From Bacillus sp. MYb209 (GTDB taxonomy: Bacteria > Bacillota > Bacilli > Bacillales > Bacillaceae_G): 64,000 bases of DNA. The first letter of the stretch is position 1. The number at the start of each line of letters is the position of its first letter. The DNA is taken from contig NZ_PCNZ01000001.1 in NCBI RefSeq assembly GCF_002975175.1, forward strand, positions 310,001 through 374,000. Direction: 5' to 3'. The notes under the pieces were generated by a model, which saw only the letters and a list, made by a program, of their open reading frames with translations, was not told where the DNA came from and ran no database searches. A program made the translations under genes and the position numbers. This document shows positions 41,763-51,730 of this stretch, piece by piece.

Positions 41763-43037
41763 ATGAAAAAGAAATTTGCAGCATTTAGTGTTTTAGCAGC
41801 TGGAACGATTTTCGTTTCCCCGTTACTTTCACCCGTATACGCTGAAACGAATGAAAATAAATTATCTAATATTCAATCCGAATTAGAAGGCAAACAAAAT
41901 GACTTACAAAATAAATCAGCTGAGAAAGAACAAATAGAAAAAGAAATCCAGGAATTACAAAAGAAAATCGACGAATTAACTACTTCTATTAATAAAAACG
42001 AAGCTGAATTAAACGATACAAAAAAAGAAATTAGCAACACACAGCAAACAATTGCTGAAAAAAAGAAACATATCGAGCAATTACAAACAAACATAGATAC
42101 ACGTCAAGAGGTTATTAAACAACGGCTACAATCTATGCAAGAGAAGCCTCGTACGAGTATCATTACAGAAGTAATAACAAGCTCTGCAAATATTGCCGAT
42201 CTTGTTGATAATATGTACTCCGTAAGTTTAATTTTAAATAACGATACAGATATTGTGAAAAAGCAAACAAGTGATCAAAATGCCGTGACGACAGAAAAAG
42301 AAGCTGTTGAGAAAAAAGAGCAACAATTGAAAGAATCTGAACAAAAATTAGAACAAAAACAACAAGAGTTACAAAGTAATCAACAACAGCAACAAACTCT
42401 TATTAAAGATCTACATACGAAAGTATCAAAAGTAGATTCCGAGATTGAAGGATTAGAAGAGTCACAAGGTATTTTAGAAAACCAGCGTCAAGCTGTTCAA
42501 AAAGCAATTGAAGAAGAAAAACGTGCGGAAGAAGCTCGGAAAGCTGAAGAGGCACGCAAGGCTGAGGAAGCAAAAAAACAAGCCGCCGCTTCTGCTAAAG
42601 AAAGCACACAATCCACACCAACACCGCAAGATACGAACAAAGGTGGATTTATTAAGCCAGCCGCTGGATCAAAAACTTCTGGATTCGGCGCACGTTCTTT
42701 AGATAACCATAAAGGAATCGATATCGCAGCTTCGGGAACAGTTCCAATTATTGCCGCTGCAGATGGCGTTGTTATCCGTTCAGAATTATCCTCTAGTTAC
42801 GGAAACGTTGTTTACTTATCTCACCGTGTTAACGGAAAAACATATACGACAGTGTATGCACATATGAATAGCCGCTCTGTATCCAATGGACAAACTGTAA
42901 AACAAGGCGATCAACTTGGCTTTATGGGAAATACCGGTCAATCTTACGGACAACATTTACACTTCGAACTTCATATTGGGGAATGGAATGTTGGTAAGAC
43001 AAACGCAGTTGATCCGTCTCCTCATATCGGATTATAA
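41763..43037 (+). CDS. Secreted murein hydrolase: coiled coil plus M23 peptidase
   Basis: 424 residues: signal peptide (cleavage near AETNE, residue ~28), two coiled-coil blocks (30-115 and 170-285, rich in EQ/K) of the PcsB/CwlO type, a Ser/Thr/Pro linker, and a C-terminal M23/LytM domain. Zn ligands are in SLDNHKGIDIAA (H, D; about 317-321) and YGQHLHFELHIG (HxH; about 399-401), plus VYAHMN. Such proteins are often activated by FtsEX via the coiled coil. Lone gene with a terminator. Confidence 0.92.
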   Translation: MKKKFAAFSVLAAGTIFVSPLLSPVYAETNENKLSNIQSELEGKQNDLQNKSAEKEQIEKEIQELQKKIDELTTSINKNEAELNDTKKEISNTQQTIAEKKKHIEQLQTNIDTRQEVIKQRLQSMQEKPRTSIITEVITSSANIADLVDNMYSVSLILNNDTDIVKKQTSDQNAVTTEKEAVEKKEQQLKESEQKLEQKQQELQSNQQQQQTLIKDLHTKVSKVDSEIEGLEESQGILENQRQAVQKAIEEEKRAEEARKAEEARKAEEAKKQAAASAKESTQSTPTPQDTNKGGFIKPAAGSKTSGFGARSLDNHKGIDIAASGTVPIIAAADGVVIRSELSSSYGNVVYLSHRVNGKTYTTVYAHMNSRSVSNGQTVKQGDQLGFMGNTGQSYGQHLHFELHIGEWNVGKTNAVDPSPHIGL

Positions 43038-43067
43038 AAAAACTCGGTGCATACCGAGTTTTTTTTA
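43036..43067 (+). terminator. Terminator of the M23 gene
   Basis: AAAAAACTCGGT-GCAT-ACCGAGTTTTTTTT. Confidence 0.88.
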
Positions 43068-43136
43068 CTACTTCACACTTTTTAGGCATTTTACATAAAC
43101 TACAACTAAATGCCTATATTTTGCGGGGTGATAAAT

Positions 43137-43298
43137 ATGAATACACAATTACAAGAAGAAATAGAAGAAGCTAGAGAAACATACATCGGCCGGTTATTTA
43201 CATTCGGGGGCTCAGCGTTATTTTTAATTGGATCATTTATCGCAGTTGTCACAGCTTATAAAGCATATAATCGCTTATTAAATACTTCTACAACATAA
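43137..43298 (+). CDS. Small single-span membrane protein
   Basis: 53 residues: acidic lead (MNTQLQEEIEEARETYIGR), one span (LFTFGGSALFLIGSFIAVVTAY) and a short basic tail. GGGGTGAT precedes ATG 43137; the ORF extension upstream lacks a site. Not recognised. Confidence 0.65.
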   Translation: MNTQLQEEIEEARETYIGRLFTFGGSALFLIGSFIAVVTAYKAYNRLLNTSTT

Positions 43299-43330
43299 TA
43301 AAAAGATGGAGAAATCTCCGTCTTTTTATT
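43297..43330. terminator. Bidirectional terminator
   Basis: AATAAAAAGATGGAGA-AA-TCTCCGTCTTTTTATT between convergent genes; overlaps the end of the NSS transporter gene. Confidence 0.85.
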
Positions 43331-44687
43331 ATGCAAATATTTTAAATACGCCTACCGCATTTAAAAATACGATAATTACAGTTACCGGAATGACATAACG
43401 AAGTAAGAAGAACCAAATGTTAAATAATGTTTTCCCTTTCGTATCCGTAACTTCTAATTCTTTCATTAATAACTCTTTACTCATTTTATTTGGTACGAAT
43501 AGCGAAATGGCTAGTACTCCTAATGGCAGTAATACATTACTTACCGAAAAATCGACGAAATCAAAGAATGTCTTACCAAATATTTTCACATCACTCATAA
43601 TTCCAAACGATAACGCTGATGGAATTCCAACTGCAAAAATAAGAATACCAATTAATAACGAAGCTGACGGACGCTTCTTCTCATTATCTTTCGCAACAGA
43701 TGCTACTACAATTTCAAGCATTGAAATAGCAGATGTTAAAGTCGCAAAGAAGAATAACACTAAAAACATAATGAAGAAAAATTGTCCAAATGGAATTTTC
43801 GCAAAGACAGCAGGAAGAACGATAAACAGTAGTCCTGGTCCTTCTGTCGGTTTAACTCCTAATGCGAAAATCGCCGGAAAAATCGCTAATCCTGCAAGTA
43901 CTGTAATAAATACAGTTAAACTTACAATAGATGTTGCTGATTTAGCTAAATGCTCTTCTTTCTTTAAATACGAACTATACGTTACCATTACCGAGGCACC
44001 TACCGTTAGTGAGAAGAAAGATTGTCCCATCGCATATAAAATCGTATCTGCTGTAAGCTTTGAAAAATTTGGTTTTAAGAAGAACTCTACCCCAGCCATA
44101 GCACCATCAAGTGTTAACGCACGAATAATGATAGCAATAAATAAAATGAATAATAGCGGCATCATGTACTTACTTGCTTTTTCTATGCCTTTTTCCACAC
44201 CTTTACTAACAACAAAAATGGTACAAAGCATAAAGATGAATTGCGCCCCAATCGCACTTACTGGATTTGAAATTGTTTCAGCAAACAATTTCCCATAATC
44301 GACTACTCCGTTCCAGAAACTACCTGTGACACTATAGTATAAATAAAGTAAAATCCATCCACCTACAACACTATAAAAAGATAGTACGCTAAAACAAGTA
44401 ACAACTCCCATACGACCAATCCAAGGATATAACTTGCTATTCGGTACTAATACTTTATAAGCTGTAACTGCCTCTTTTTGAGTACTACGGCCAATAACAA
44501 ATTCAGCTAAAAGAAGAGGCATACCAATAAATAAAGTTAATAGTAAGAATACAAGGAAGAATGCGCCTCCCCCTCCATTACCTGCAACATATGGAAACTT
44601 CCATATTGCACCAAGACCTACTGCGGCTCCGGCTGCTGCGAGTACAAATCCAATTTTCGACGTCCATTGCTGTGTTTCTTTCATCAT
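43329..44687 (-). CDS. NSS-family sodium-dependent transporter, probable tryptophan carrier
   Basis: 452 residues, LeuT-fold neurotransmitter:sodium symporter. TM1 signature KIGFVLAAAGAAVGLGAIWKFPYVAGNGGG, unwound TM6 segment AMGQSFFSLTVGASVMVTY and SSYLKKEEHLAKSA. Directly downstream of a T-box leader whose specifier reads UGG, pointing to Trp uptake; the NSS member TnaT is a known bacterial Trp transporter. Start at 44687 (ATGATG) behind AAGGAG. B. subtilis relatives are YhdH and YocR. Confidence 0.88.
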   Translation of the reverse strand: MMKETQQWTSKIGFVLAAAGAAVGLGAIWKFPYVAGNGGGGAFFLVFLLLTLFIGMPLLLAEFVIGRSTQKEAVTAYKVLVPNSKLYPWIGRMGVVTCFSVLSFYSVVGGWILLYLYYSVTGSFWNGVVDYGKLFAETISNPVSAIGAQFIFMLCTIFVVSKGVEKGIEKASKYMMPLLFILFIAIIIRALTLDGAMAGVEFFLKPNFSKLTADTILYAMGQSFFSLTVGASVMVTYSSYLKKEEHLAKSATSIVSLTVFITVLAGLAIFPAIFALGVKPTEGPGLLFIVLPAVFAKIPFGQFFFIMFLVLFFFATLTSAISMLEIVVASVAKDNEKKRPSASLLIGILIFAVGIPSALSFGIMSDVKIFGKTFFDFVDFSVSNVLLPLGVLAISLFVPNKMSKELLMKELEVTDTKGKTLFNIWFFLLRYVIPVTVIIVFLNAVGVFKIFA

Positions 44688-44765
44688 AATTTCTCCTTTT
44701 CTGAATATTATAACTTTTATTAATTATACACTTTCATTTCATACTCGCACACCTCCTTTAGAAAA

Positions 44766-45040
44766 TAAAAAAGTCCCCTACACGCAAATATGCATGTAGA
44801 GGACGATATATGTAATATAAATACCGTGGTACCACCTCAATTGGATTGATAAATCCCACTTGTTCAAGCACAGGAAAATTCCGATACTCTATCCTTTTAA
44901 CGGCGGAACCCGGGTTGCCTACTGCAATGTTCAGCATACCTCTCGCAAGCCCATTCTGTATATTTTATCGTACCGGGCTCACACCTTACCCCAGTTCTCT
45001 GAACGCCTCAAATATACGTACTCTTCTTGCTCATCGATTT
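44766..45040 (-). ncRNA. T-box leader of the NSS transporter, specifier UGG (Trp)
   Basis: Minus strand in order: GCAAG-AAGAGTAC (specifier loop 5' side), GTATATTT helix, AGAGAAC and GGTGTGAGCCCGG, AAAATATAC, then the loop AGAA-TGG-G closed by CTTGC. The helices GTATATTT/AAATATAC and GCAAG/CTTGC frame the codon TGG (44952-44954). Then the T-box GAGGTGGTACCACGG (44824-44838) and the terminator CCTCTACATGC...GCGTGTAGGGG plus T6 (44769-44803). The UGGU bulge pairs with discriminator A or wobbles with G. Confidence 0.88.
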
Positions 45041-45061
45041 CATCTATTGAAGTTACTTGTG

Positions 45062-45090
45062 ATTATAAATTATATTTTTATATTTGTAAA
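45062..45090 (-). promoter_or_regulatory. Promoter of the Trp T-box leader
   Basis: TTTACA (45085-45090), 17-bp spacer, TATAAT (45062-45067) on the minus strand, just after the sirC stop at 45105. Confidence 0.78.
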
Positions 45091-45104
45091 GCACAATTCA
45101 CTCA

Positions 45105-45722
45105 CTATCCTATATAAATTCCCCTCTCTAATTCTTGTAAAAAAAGCTCTCTTTTTTGTTCACTTTGAACATATATCGACTTTAATACTTCTTGCAACAA
45201 TATATTTTTTTGCCTTTTCTCTACTTGTAATTCTTTCACTTTTATTCTAACTTCATATAAAAAATCAAGATACGATTCATACTTCTCATCATATTTATTT
45301 GCGATATCATCACGGATTTTTTTTGCAAGTTTCGGACTTGCCCCTCCAGTAGAAACAGCTACATTAAGTAGTCCACGATGAATTGCCGCCGGAAAATGAA
45401 CATTTCCACTTTCCGGATTCGTAATAACATTTACCAATTGATTTACCGAGGCATCTTCAGCAATTTGTTCATTTAGTACCGAATCGCTAGTCGCTGCAAC
45501 TACTAAAAAAGCATCTTTAATATCACTTTTCTCATACTCTCTTTGATACCAACGAATTTGCTTTTCTTCTACAAGTTTCACTAAATTCGCATCTAATTCT
45601 GTACTTACCACAACTATATCCGCACCTTGTTTTAGTAAAGGAATAATTTTAAACCCTGCTACTTTCCCTCCACCAATGACAACAACACGTTTCTTATCAA
45701 CTCGCACTGTAAGTGGATACAT
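45105..45722 (-). CDS. sirC: Precorrin-2 dehydrogenase SirC
   Basis: Oxidises precorrin-2 to sirohydrochlorin with NAD+, the second siroheme step. 205 residues with a Rossmann site VVVIGGGKVAGFKI (about 13-26) and the family segment VNVITNPESGNVHFPAAIHRG and STGGASPKLAKKIRDD (about 125-140). Overlaps sirB by 26 bp. Equivalent to B. subtilis YlnF. Last gene of the sulfate operon. Confidence 0.92.
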   Translation of the reverse strand: MYPLTVRVDKKRVVVIGGGKVAGFKIIPLLKQGADIVVVSTELDANLVKLVEEKQIRWYQREYEKSDIKDAFLVVAATSDSVLNEQIAEDASVNQLVNVITNPESGNVHFPAAIHRGLLNVAVSTGGASPKLAKKIRDDIANKYDEKYESYLDFLYEVRIKVKELQVEKRQKNILLQEVLKSIYVQSEQKRELFLQELERGIYIG

Positions 45723-46449
45723 ATTGATCTCCCTTCAATATTTCCTCTGTTTTCTGAATTAACATCTCTCGAAACGCTACATTCTTTCCTAAATATGGAC
45801 TTATTTTTATCTCTCCCGACTCATATTGACGCACTTCTTTCTCAACATGCTTCATGAGTAAGCCTGTAAATAATAAGTAAGGTAACACAACAATGTTTCG
45901 TTCTTTTTGTTCTACAATTTCTTTCAACTTCTCATCAAACTTCGGCTCCGCGGCTGCTAAATAACAGACTTCCACCTCTTTAATGTTCTCTTCTTTTTGA
46001 AATAAAGAAGAAATCCACTTTATGTCTTGTAAAGTTTCCGGATCACTACTCCCTCTTGCAACAAGCAAAAGTGTTACTTCTTCTTCATATTCTTTAATGC
46101 CACTGCCGTTATATACCGCTTTTACAAGCACTTCTGATACACCAAATGGATTACCATACACTATTTTGATATCCGGATATTCCTCGTTTAACTTTCGTAA
46201 TTCAAGCGGAATATCTTTCTTTACATGTCCTGCCGCCAATAAAAAAACAGGAATAGCAACAATCTCTGTAGCACCACGCTTCACACATGTACGAAATCCT
46301 TCTTCAATAGAAGGACTCACTAGCTCTAAAAAACAAATTTCTTGAATATTTGCCTCTACACGGTTCATACATGACGTAATAAATGCAACCGCTTCTTCTT
46401 TTGCTGCTTTCAAACGACTTCCATGACATATATATATAACAGCCTTCAT
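45697..46449 (-). CDS. sirB: Sirohydrochlorin ferrochelatase SirB
   Basis: Inserts Fe2+ into sirohydrochlorin to give siroheme. 250 residues, CbiX-type with two half-domains: HGSRLKAAKEEA near residue 9 (metal-binding His) and AAGHVKKDIP near 72 in the first, LLVARGSSDPETLQDI and TGLLMKHVEKEV in the second. Corresponds to YlnE; lies between sumT and sirC. Confidence 0.92.
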   Translation of the reverse strand: MKAVIYICHGSRLKAAKEEAVAFITSCMNRVEANIQEICFLELVSPSIEEGFRTCVKRGATEIVAIPVFLLAAGHVKKDIPLELRKLNEEYPDIKIVYGNPFGVSEVLVKAVYNGSGIKEYEEEVTLLLVARGSSDPETLQDIKWISSLFQKEENIKEVEVCYLAAAEPKFDEKLKEIVEQKERNIVVLPYLLFTGLLMKHVEKEVRQYESGEIKISPYLGKNVAFREMLIQKTEEILKGDQYVSTYSAS

Positions 46450-46450
46450 T

Positions 46451-47227
46451 TTACAATACTCCGCTTACTTGATATGCATTTTCCGTTTGTTTCTCAAACC
46501 AATGTATCTTTTCTCTAAAACGGACAACTTCTCCAATAATAATCATACTCGGATTTTGAATTTGTTCTTTTTTGGCAACATCTACAATTGTTCCTAACGT
46601 CGCTGTAACAGTGCGCTGCATAGATGTCGTTCCCCACTCAATGATAGCGGCGGGTGTACTTTGATCTTTTCCATGTTTTATTAGTTGTTCACATATGTAA
46701 GGTAAATTACTAACCCCCATATAGACCGCTAATGTATCTACACCTTTCGCTAAACTTTCCCACTTCACTTCCTCTTCAGCCCCTTCTTTCCGGTGCCCTG
46801 TCACAACAGCAAAACTTGCACTTGCATCGCGGTGCGTTACTGGAATTCCAGCGTAAGCAGGAGCAGCTATACCAGCTGAAATACCAGGAATAATTTCAAA
46901 TGGGATACTTTGCTTCGCTAACGCTTCAGCTTCTTCTCCACCTCTTCCAAATACAAATGGATCTCCACCCTTAAGCCTCGTTACAACTTTTCCTTTTTTC
47001 GCATATTTAATAAGAAATGTGTTAATTGTCTCTTGCTTCATCGTGTGATAATTCGGGAGTTTCCCGCAATAAATTAAATCTGCTTCAGGCTTTGCATAAG
47101 AAAGTAACTCTTTATTCACAAGGCGGTCATACAAAATAACGTCCGACTTCTCGATACATTTCAATCCTTTAACAGTAATTAAATCTGGATCACCAGGACC
47201 CGCCCCAACGATATAAACCTTCCCCAT
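46451..47227 (-). CDS. sumT: Uroporphyrinogen-III C-methyltransferase
   Basis: Makes precorrin-2 from uroporphyrinogen III with two SAM. 258 residues with all SUMT landmarks: VYIVGAGPGDPDLITVKG (1-20), VILYDRLV, VVTRLKGGDPFVFGRGGEE (about 80-98), GISAGIAAPAYAGIPVTHR. The second of two adjacent ATG codons (47227) is better spaced from GAGGAG. Corresponds to YlnD (also called cobA). Confidence 0.95.
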   Translation of the reverse strand: MGKVYIVGAGPGDPDLITVKGLKCIEKSDVILYDRLVNKELLSYAKPEADLIYCGKLPNYHTMKQETINTFLIKYAKKGKVVTRLKGGDPFVFGRGGEEAEALAKQSIPFEIIPGISAGIAAPAYAGIPVTHRDASASFAVVTGHRKEGAEEEVKWESLAKGVDTLAVYMGVSNLPYICEQLIKHGKDQSTPAAIIEWGTTSMQRTVTATLGTIVDVAKKEQIQNPSMIIIGEVVRFREKIHWFEKQTENAYQVSGVL

Positions 47228-47312
47228 CATCTCTCCTCATTTCTACTATAAAATGAAACTTCCACTCTTCATCACGAATGGAAGTTACTCTTATTTCGTG
47301 TTACACTGCTCC

Positions 47313-47513
47313 TTACTCGTGAATAACAAATGCCGCACCTTTTCGAATCTTCTTTTTTTCATATAAAGAGAGTTCTTTCACTTCTGGTAGCGGTAAAAAG
47401 TATTTTTCAAGTTCTATCTCTGCAAGCTTAAATGCTTGTTCTTCACTTTGAGCAACAACGACTATCGGAACAACACTATTCGCTAATACAGCTTCAAATC
47501 GATATAAATCCAT
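47313..47513 (-). CDS. DUF3906-family small protein
   Basis: 66 residues (MDLYRFEAVLANSVVPIVVVAQSEEQAF...), a DUF3906 member. It has no known function, but its fixed place between sulfite reductase and sumT suggests a role with either. Ends AAFVIHE. Site GGAGGGACAAT before the ATG; 10 bp from the reductase stop. Confidence 0.8.
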   Translation of the reverse strand: MDLYRFEAVLANSVVPIVVVAQSEEQAFKLAEIELEKYFLPLPEVKELSLYEKKKIRKGAAFVIHE

Positions 47514-47523
47514 ATTGTCCCTC

Positions 47524-49146
47524 CTAAGACTCTATTACTTCTTCTAATACACGATTTAGTACAATTTGTAATTCTTCCACTCCAACACGTCCTACGAAAT
47601 CATAAAACGTTTCGGCTAGTAATTTATTCTTTTGGAAATAACTTAAAAAGGACACGAGAACATCCGGCAAATCTTCTCCATCTATTTTCCCTTTTAATTT
47701 TTCGTTATATGCTCCTCCGTCTAATAGCGTTCCGCCCACATATATTTCAAACGCCTCAACGATTCCCTTTTCCTTCGTTTTCAGTTTTACCCCTTGCAAA
47801 CCAATATCAGCAATTTGACGTTGACCACAGGAGTTCGGGCATCCTACCATATGAATTCGAACTGGAACATCGAGTGCAATTTGTGTATCTAAGTACTCTG
47901 CGATTTTGCGTAATCTTTCTTTCGTTTCTACTAACGCAAGATTGCAATACTCAATACCAGTACATGAAACCGCATGACCAATAAATGATTTCGGATTTGC
48001 AGAAATTGCTTCAAACAACGGTTCACTTAATAATCCTGCAACATTTTCTGGCGGAATATTCGGAACAATGAAGTTTTGAGAGTTACAAGTTCGAATTTGC
48101 CCGTTTCCATATTTCTTTGCAATTCTTGCAATCTCAAACATTTCCTCTGCATGCAAACGCCCTACTGGTACATTAAAGCCGACATACTTTAATCCTTCTT
48201 GTTTTTGATCTTGAACGCCATAAAAGTATCCTGCATTCCAGCCTTTGAGAGCACTTTCCCCTTTACTTTGCAATGGGCCTGTGTATTCTACTAGTTTCTC
48301 TTTAAATTTCTCAGCGCCCCAGTCAGCGACAAGAAATTTCAAACGTGCTAAGTGGCGTTTTTCACGATATCCAAAATCACGGAATATAGTAGCAATTGCA
48401 ATCGATACTGCCTTCACTTCTTCTGGTAAAACGAATACATCTAATTCTTCCGCTAAGTACGGACGAGCTGATAAGCCTCCGCCTACTTTTATATGAAAAC
48501 CAACTTTTTTCTCACCATCTATTTCTTTCGTAGCAGGTGTAAATGCCACACAGTTAATCTCTGCATTTGCTGAATTATAAATGTTAGAACTAATAGACAT
48601 TTTAAATTTACGTGGTAGATTAGAAAACTCTTCATTATGTTGGAAGTAATCGTATATTTCTTTAACAATCGATGTTGTATCAAATAGTTCATTCGCATCA
48701 ATTCCAGCAAGTGGATTACCTGTAATATTACGCGTAATATCACCACATGCCCCTGCTGAAGATAAACCAACTCTCGCTAATCTTTTAAAAATATCCGGAA
48801 TTTGCCCAATTTCTAACCAATGAAACTGAATCGCCTGTCTTGTCGTAATATCTAACACATCACGCCCATAATCTTCAGCGATAGAAGCAAGTGCTTCTGC
48901 CTGTGCATTTGTAATAATCCCAGAAGGAATATTAACACGCATCATAAAATATCCTGCTTCTTTCGGACGTTGTAAATACAATCCTGCCCATTTAAAGGAG
49001 TCCCACTCTTCTTGCGGAATAGATTCAAATCCATTCTCCGCATAATACGGAATATCATTAAAGATTTCTAATCCATCTTTTTCTAATTTCTTTTTCTCGG
49101 ACGGATTCAATTTTTCATTATTTGCCCATACTTTTTCATACCTCAT
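47524..49146 (-). CDS. sir: Siroheme/4Fe-4S sulfite (nitrite) reductase
   Basis: 540 residues, the ferredoxin-type nitrite/sulfite reductase fold with two pseudo-repeats (RxxxQFHW motif TTRQAIQFHW near 103; CGDITRNITGNPLAGID near 134). The [4Fe-4S]-siroheme cysteines are in VSCTGIEYC (about 399, 405) and GCPNSCG (about 438, 442). Context (cysH, sat, cysC, siroheme genes) shows the physiological substrate is sulfite. It replaces the flavoprotein/haemoprotein CysIJ pair. Confidence 0.92.
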   Translation of the reverse strand: MRYEKVWANNEKLNPSEKKKLEKDGLEIFNDIPYYAENGFESIPQEEWDSFKWAGLYLQRPKEAGYFMMRVNIPSGIITNAQAEALASIAEDYGRDVLDITTRQAIQFHWLEIGQIPDIFKRLARVGLSSAGACGDITRNITGNPLAGIDANELFDTTSIVKEIYDYFQHNEEFSNLPRKFKMSISSNIYNSANAEINCVAFTPATKEIDGEKKVGFHIKVGGGLSARPYLAEELDVFVLPEEVKAVSIAIATIFRDFGYREKRHLARLKFLVADWGAEKFKEKLVEYTGPLQSKGESALKGWNAGYFYGVQDQKQEGLKYVGFNVPVGRLHAEEMFEIARIAKKYGNGQIRTCNSQNFIVPNIPPENVAGLLSEPLFEAISANPKSFIGHAVSCTGIEYCNLALVETKERLRKIAEYLDTQIALDVPVRIHMVGCPNSCGQRQIADIGLQGVKLKTKEKGIVEAFEIYVGGTLLDGGAYNEKLKGKIDGEDLPDVLVSFLSYFQKNKLLAETFYDFVGRVGVEELQIVLNRVLEEVIES

Positions 49147-49157
49147 CTTTTATCCCC

Positions 49158-49751
49158 CTATATAAAACTACGCTCTTGTAAGTAATTCACAATTTGTTCT
49201 GCACATTCTTCAATAGAATTCATGTGCGTTTCTACAATTAATTCCGCCTTTTCAGGTTCCTCGTAAGGTGAATCAATACCAGTAAACTGTTTAATATCAC
49301 CTTGTCTTGCTTTTTTATAAAGCCCTTTCGGATCACGTTTCTCACACTCTTCAATCGGACACTTCACAAAGACTTCAATGAATTCATCTGCCGCTAAAAG
49401 GTCTCTAACTTGTTTACGATCTACTCGAAATGGTGAAATAAACGCTGTAAGGACAACTGTTCCTTGATCTACAAATAACTTCGCTACTTCACCAATGCGT
49501 CGTATATTTTCCATACGATCACTTTCAGAGAATCCCAAATCCTTATTTAAACCATGGCGAATGTTATCCCCATCTAGTACGTAATTCCCTATATTTTTTC
49601 CGAATAATTTTCGAGCAACTGCATTTGCTACAGTAGATTTACCTGAAGCCGACAAACCAGTAAACCAAACTACAAAACTATGATGCCCATTCTTCAATCT
49701 TCTCTCATCTTTTGAAACAGACGCTGTATGCCAAGTAATATTCGTATCCAT
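49158..49751 (-). CDS. cysC: Adenylylsulfate kinase CysC
   Basis: Phosphorylates APS to PAPS. 197 residues with P-loop GLSASGKST (about 32-40), [16 protein letters not shown] (about 59-74), and the [12 protein letters not shown] segment near 105. It precedes sir by 11 bp and follows sat by 12 bp. Confidence 0.96.
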   Translation of the reverse strand: MDTNITWHTASVSKDERRLKNGHHSFVVWFTGLSASGKSTVANAVARKLFGKNIGNYVLDGDNIRHGLNKDLGFSESDRMENIRRIGEVAKLFVDQGTVVLTAFISPFRVDRKQVRDLLAADEFIEVFVKCPIEECEKRDPKGLYKKARQGDIKQFTGIDSPYEEPEKAELIVETHMNSIEECAEQIVNYLQERSFI

Positions 49752-49763
49752 GTCGTTCTCTCC

Positions 49764-50900
49764 CTATTCTGTTACTACTTCTTTTTTCAAACCTTTAATT
49801 AACACTTCTACTACCTCTTTACGACTAAATGTACTTGGCGGAATCTCACCATTTCTTAACATTTCTCTTACTTTTGTACCTGATAAAATGACACGGTCCT
49901 CTTTTCCGTGCGGACACGTTTTCGTTGAAGCCATTGCTTCACATCTAGTACAGTAAAAACTATGTTCAAAGAATAGCGGCGTAATCCCTAACTCTTCTAC
50001 TGTAAAATTCGTAAAGATTCCCTGTGCTTCGTATGTTCCGTAATAGTCTCCTACCCCAGCATGATCACGCCCTACAATAAAGTGGGTACATCCAAAATTC
50101 TTTCTTACTAATGCATGAAATATCGCTTCCCTTGGACCTGCATATCGCATCGCTGCAGGAAATACCCCTAAAAAAACACGATCTTTTGGATAGTAATTCT
50201 GTAGTAATACTTCATAACTTTCCATCCTTACATCAGCAGGAATATCATCTGATTTCGTTTCACCAACGAGCGGGTTTAAAAAGAGACCATCTACAATTTC
50301 AAGTGCCGACTTTTGAATATACTCATGGGCACGATGTACCGGGTTTCTCGTTTGAAATCCGACTACTGTTTTCCAACCACGTTTTTTAAATCCTTCTCTC
50401 GTTTCAATTGGATCTAAATGATAAGAAGGAAATAGATTATTTTCAAAGCGTTTTATAAGAGTAATAGCTCCTCCAACGTAAACATTTGATCGTTCATATA
50501 ATTTTTTCACTCCTGGATGAGCCTCATCCGGCGTTTTATATACAAGTAACGCTTCTTTTTCTTTATCTGGTACAAAAATATCTTCTATTCTAATGACACC
50601 ATATACATTTCCGGCGTTGACAAGTTTTACTTCCTCTCCAACCTGCAGTTTCTCTGCTACTTCTTCTGTTACCGGTAATGTAATCGGTATACTCCATACG
50701 CTACCATTTGCTAAACGAAGCGTTTCTACTACTGAGTCATAATCTCTCTTCCCTAAAAATCCTGTAAGAGGGCTATATCCTCCTGTCGCCAAAAGTTCTA
50801 AATCACTAAGTGCAATTTTGTCTAGCTCGATTCCCTTTACAATGTTCGATATGTCATATGTTTCATCAATGCGATTTACTAATTCATTTGTTGTACTCAT
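49764..50900 (-). CDS. sat: Sulfate adenylyltransferase
   Basis: Activates sulfate with ATP to APS. 378 residues with [13 protein letters not shown] (QxRNPxHxxH, about 182-194), the [12 protein letters not shown] motif near 277, and a four-Cys/His zinc segment [18 protein letters not shown] near 313. Second structural gene of the operon after cysH. Confidence 0.97.
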   Translation of the reverse strand: MSTTNELVNRIDETYDISNIVKGIELDKIALSDLELLATGGYSPLTGFLGKRDYDSVVETLRLANGSVWSIPITLPVTEEVAEKLQVGEEVKLVNAGNVYGVIRIEDIFVPDKEKEALLVYKTPDEAHPGVKKLYERSNVYVGGAITLIKRFENNLFPSYHLDPIETREGFKKRGWKTVVGFQTRNPVHRAHEYIQKSALEIVDGLFLNPLVGETKSDDIPADVRMESYEVLLQNYYPKDRVFLGVFPAAMRYAGPREAIFHALVRKNFGCTHFIVGRDHAGVGDYYGTYEAQGIFTNFTVEELGITPLFFEHSFYCTRCEAMASTKTCPHGKEDRVILSGTKVREMLRNGEIPPSTFSRKEVVEVLIKGLKKEVVTE

Positions 50901-50939
50901 CTTCTTATATCCCTTCTTAGCTTTATTTCAAAATCTATC

Positions 50940-51644
50940 TCATTGAAAGTGAAGTCCACATTCTGTCTTCATTTTCCCAGCCCATCTTCCATCTCTTGAG
51001 TCGCCACCATCACCTACAGGTAATGTACATTTCTCACACCCAATACTCGGATAGCCAACATCATGCAATGGGTTATATGGCAAACTATGTTTGTATACAT
51101 ATCGCCAAACTTCTTTCCAAGTCCAATGAATGAGCGGACAAACTTTAATAGATTGAAAACGACGATCTTGATTTATAAACTGTGTATGCTTACGCGTTTC
51201 TGATTGTTCCCTTCTAAGGCCTGATATCCACGCTTTTTCGGCTGCTAATGATTTTTCTAGCGGCAAAATTTTTCTTATCTTACAACAGAGATTCGGATTA
51301 CTTTCCCATAACTTCTCTCCATGAAGCTTCGCTTGTTCATCAAGTGTAAGTTCTGGCTGTTTTTCTATAATATTTAATGAAGGAAATCTCTCGCGTACCT
51401 TCTTAATTAATTCGTATGTTTCTTGAAAATGAACATTTGTATCTAAAAATACAACTTTAGCAGATGGATTTACTTGGTTTATAAGATACAATAAAACCAT
51501 TCCCTCCACCCCAAAGCTACATGCATATACAATTTCATCTTTATACTCTCTATAAGCCCAACTTAATACCGATAACGCACCCTTCGTTTCATTTTCTTCA
51601 GAAAATGAAACACTATTTTCTTTCCACGTTTCGTACGTCAACAT
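50940..51644 (-). CDS. cysH: Phosphoadenylyl-sulfate (or adenylyl-sulfate) reductase CysH
   Basis: Reduces PAPS/APS to sulfite. 234 residues with the PP-loop-like [12 protein letters not shown], the redox Cys in the C-terminal ECGLHF, and the two CC/CxxC pairs of an iron-sulfur cluster (NLCCKI near 120; GCEKCTLP near 205), which usually indicate that APS can be used. No cysP permease follows, unlike B. subtilis. Confidence 0.95.
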   Translation of the reverse strand: MLTYETWKENSVSFSEENETKGALSVLSWAYREYKDEIVYACSFGVEGMVLLYLINQVNPSAKVVFLDTNVHFQETYELIKKVRERFPSLNIIEKQPELTLDEQAKLHGEKLWESNPNLCCKIRKILPLEKSLAAEKAWISGLRREQSETRKHTQFINQDRRFQSIKVCPLIHWTWKEVWRYVYKHSLPYNPLHDVGYPSIGCEKCTLPVGDGGDSRDGRWAGKMKTECGLHFQ

Positions 51645-51663
51645 GTTTTTTCCCCCTGTAAAA

Positions 51664-51706
51664 GCAAAAAGACGGTTTTAATCTAATAAAATAGATTAAA
51701 ACCGCC
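51664..51706 (-). terminator. Hairpin terminator between yezD and cysH
   Basis: CGGTTTTAATCTA-TTTTAT-TAGATTAAAACCG (13-bp stem, 51673-51704) followed by TCTTTTTGCTTTT on the minus strand. It lies upstream of cysH, so it should split the yezD and cysH levels. Confidence 0.78.
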
Positions 51707-51730
51707 TCTAGTTTTTCTAGTCAGCGCTTT

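Noticed and set aside
43417-44298. 293-residue plus-strand frame opposite the NSS transporter
   Set aside because: Lies wholly inside a well-supported gene on the other strand; product is Asn/Ile/Thr-rich low-complexity typical of antisense to a hydrophobic gene, and no ribosome site.
44846-45250. 134-residue plus-strand frame
   Set aside because: Covers the Trp T-box and the 3' end of sirC in antisense; structure explained by the RNA leader.
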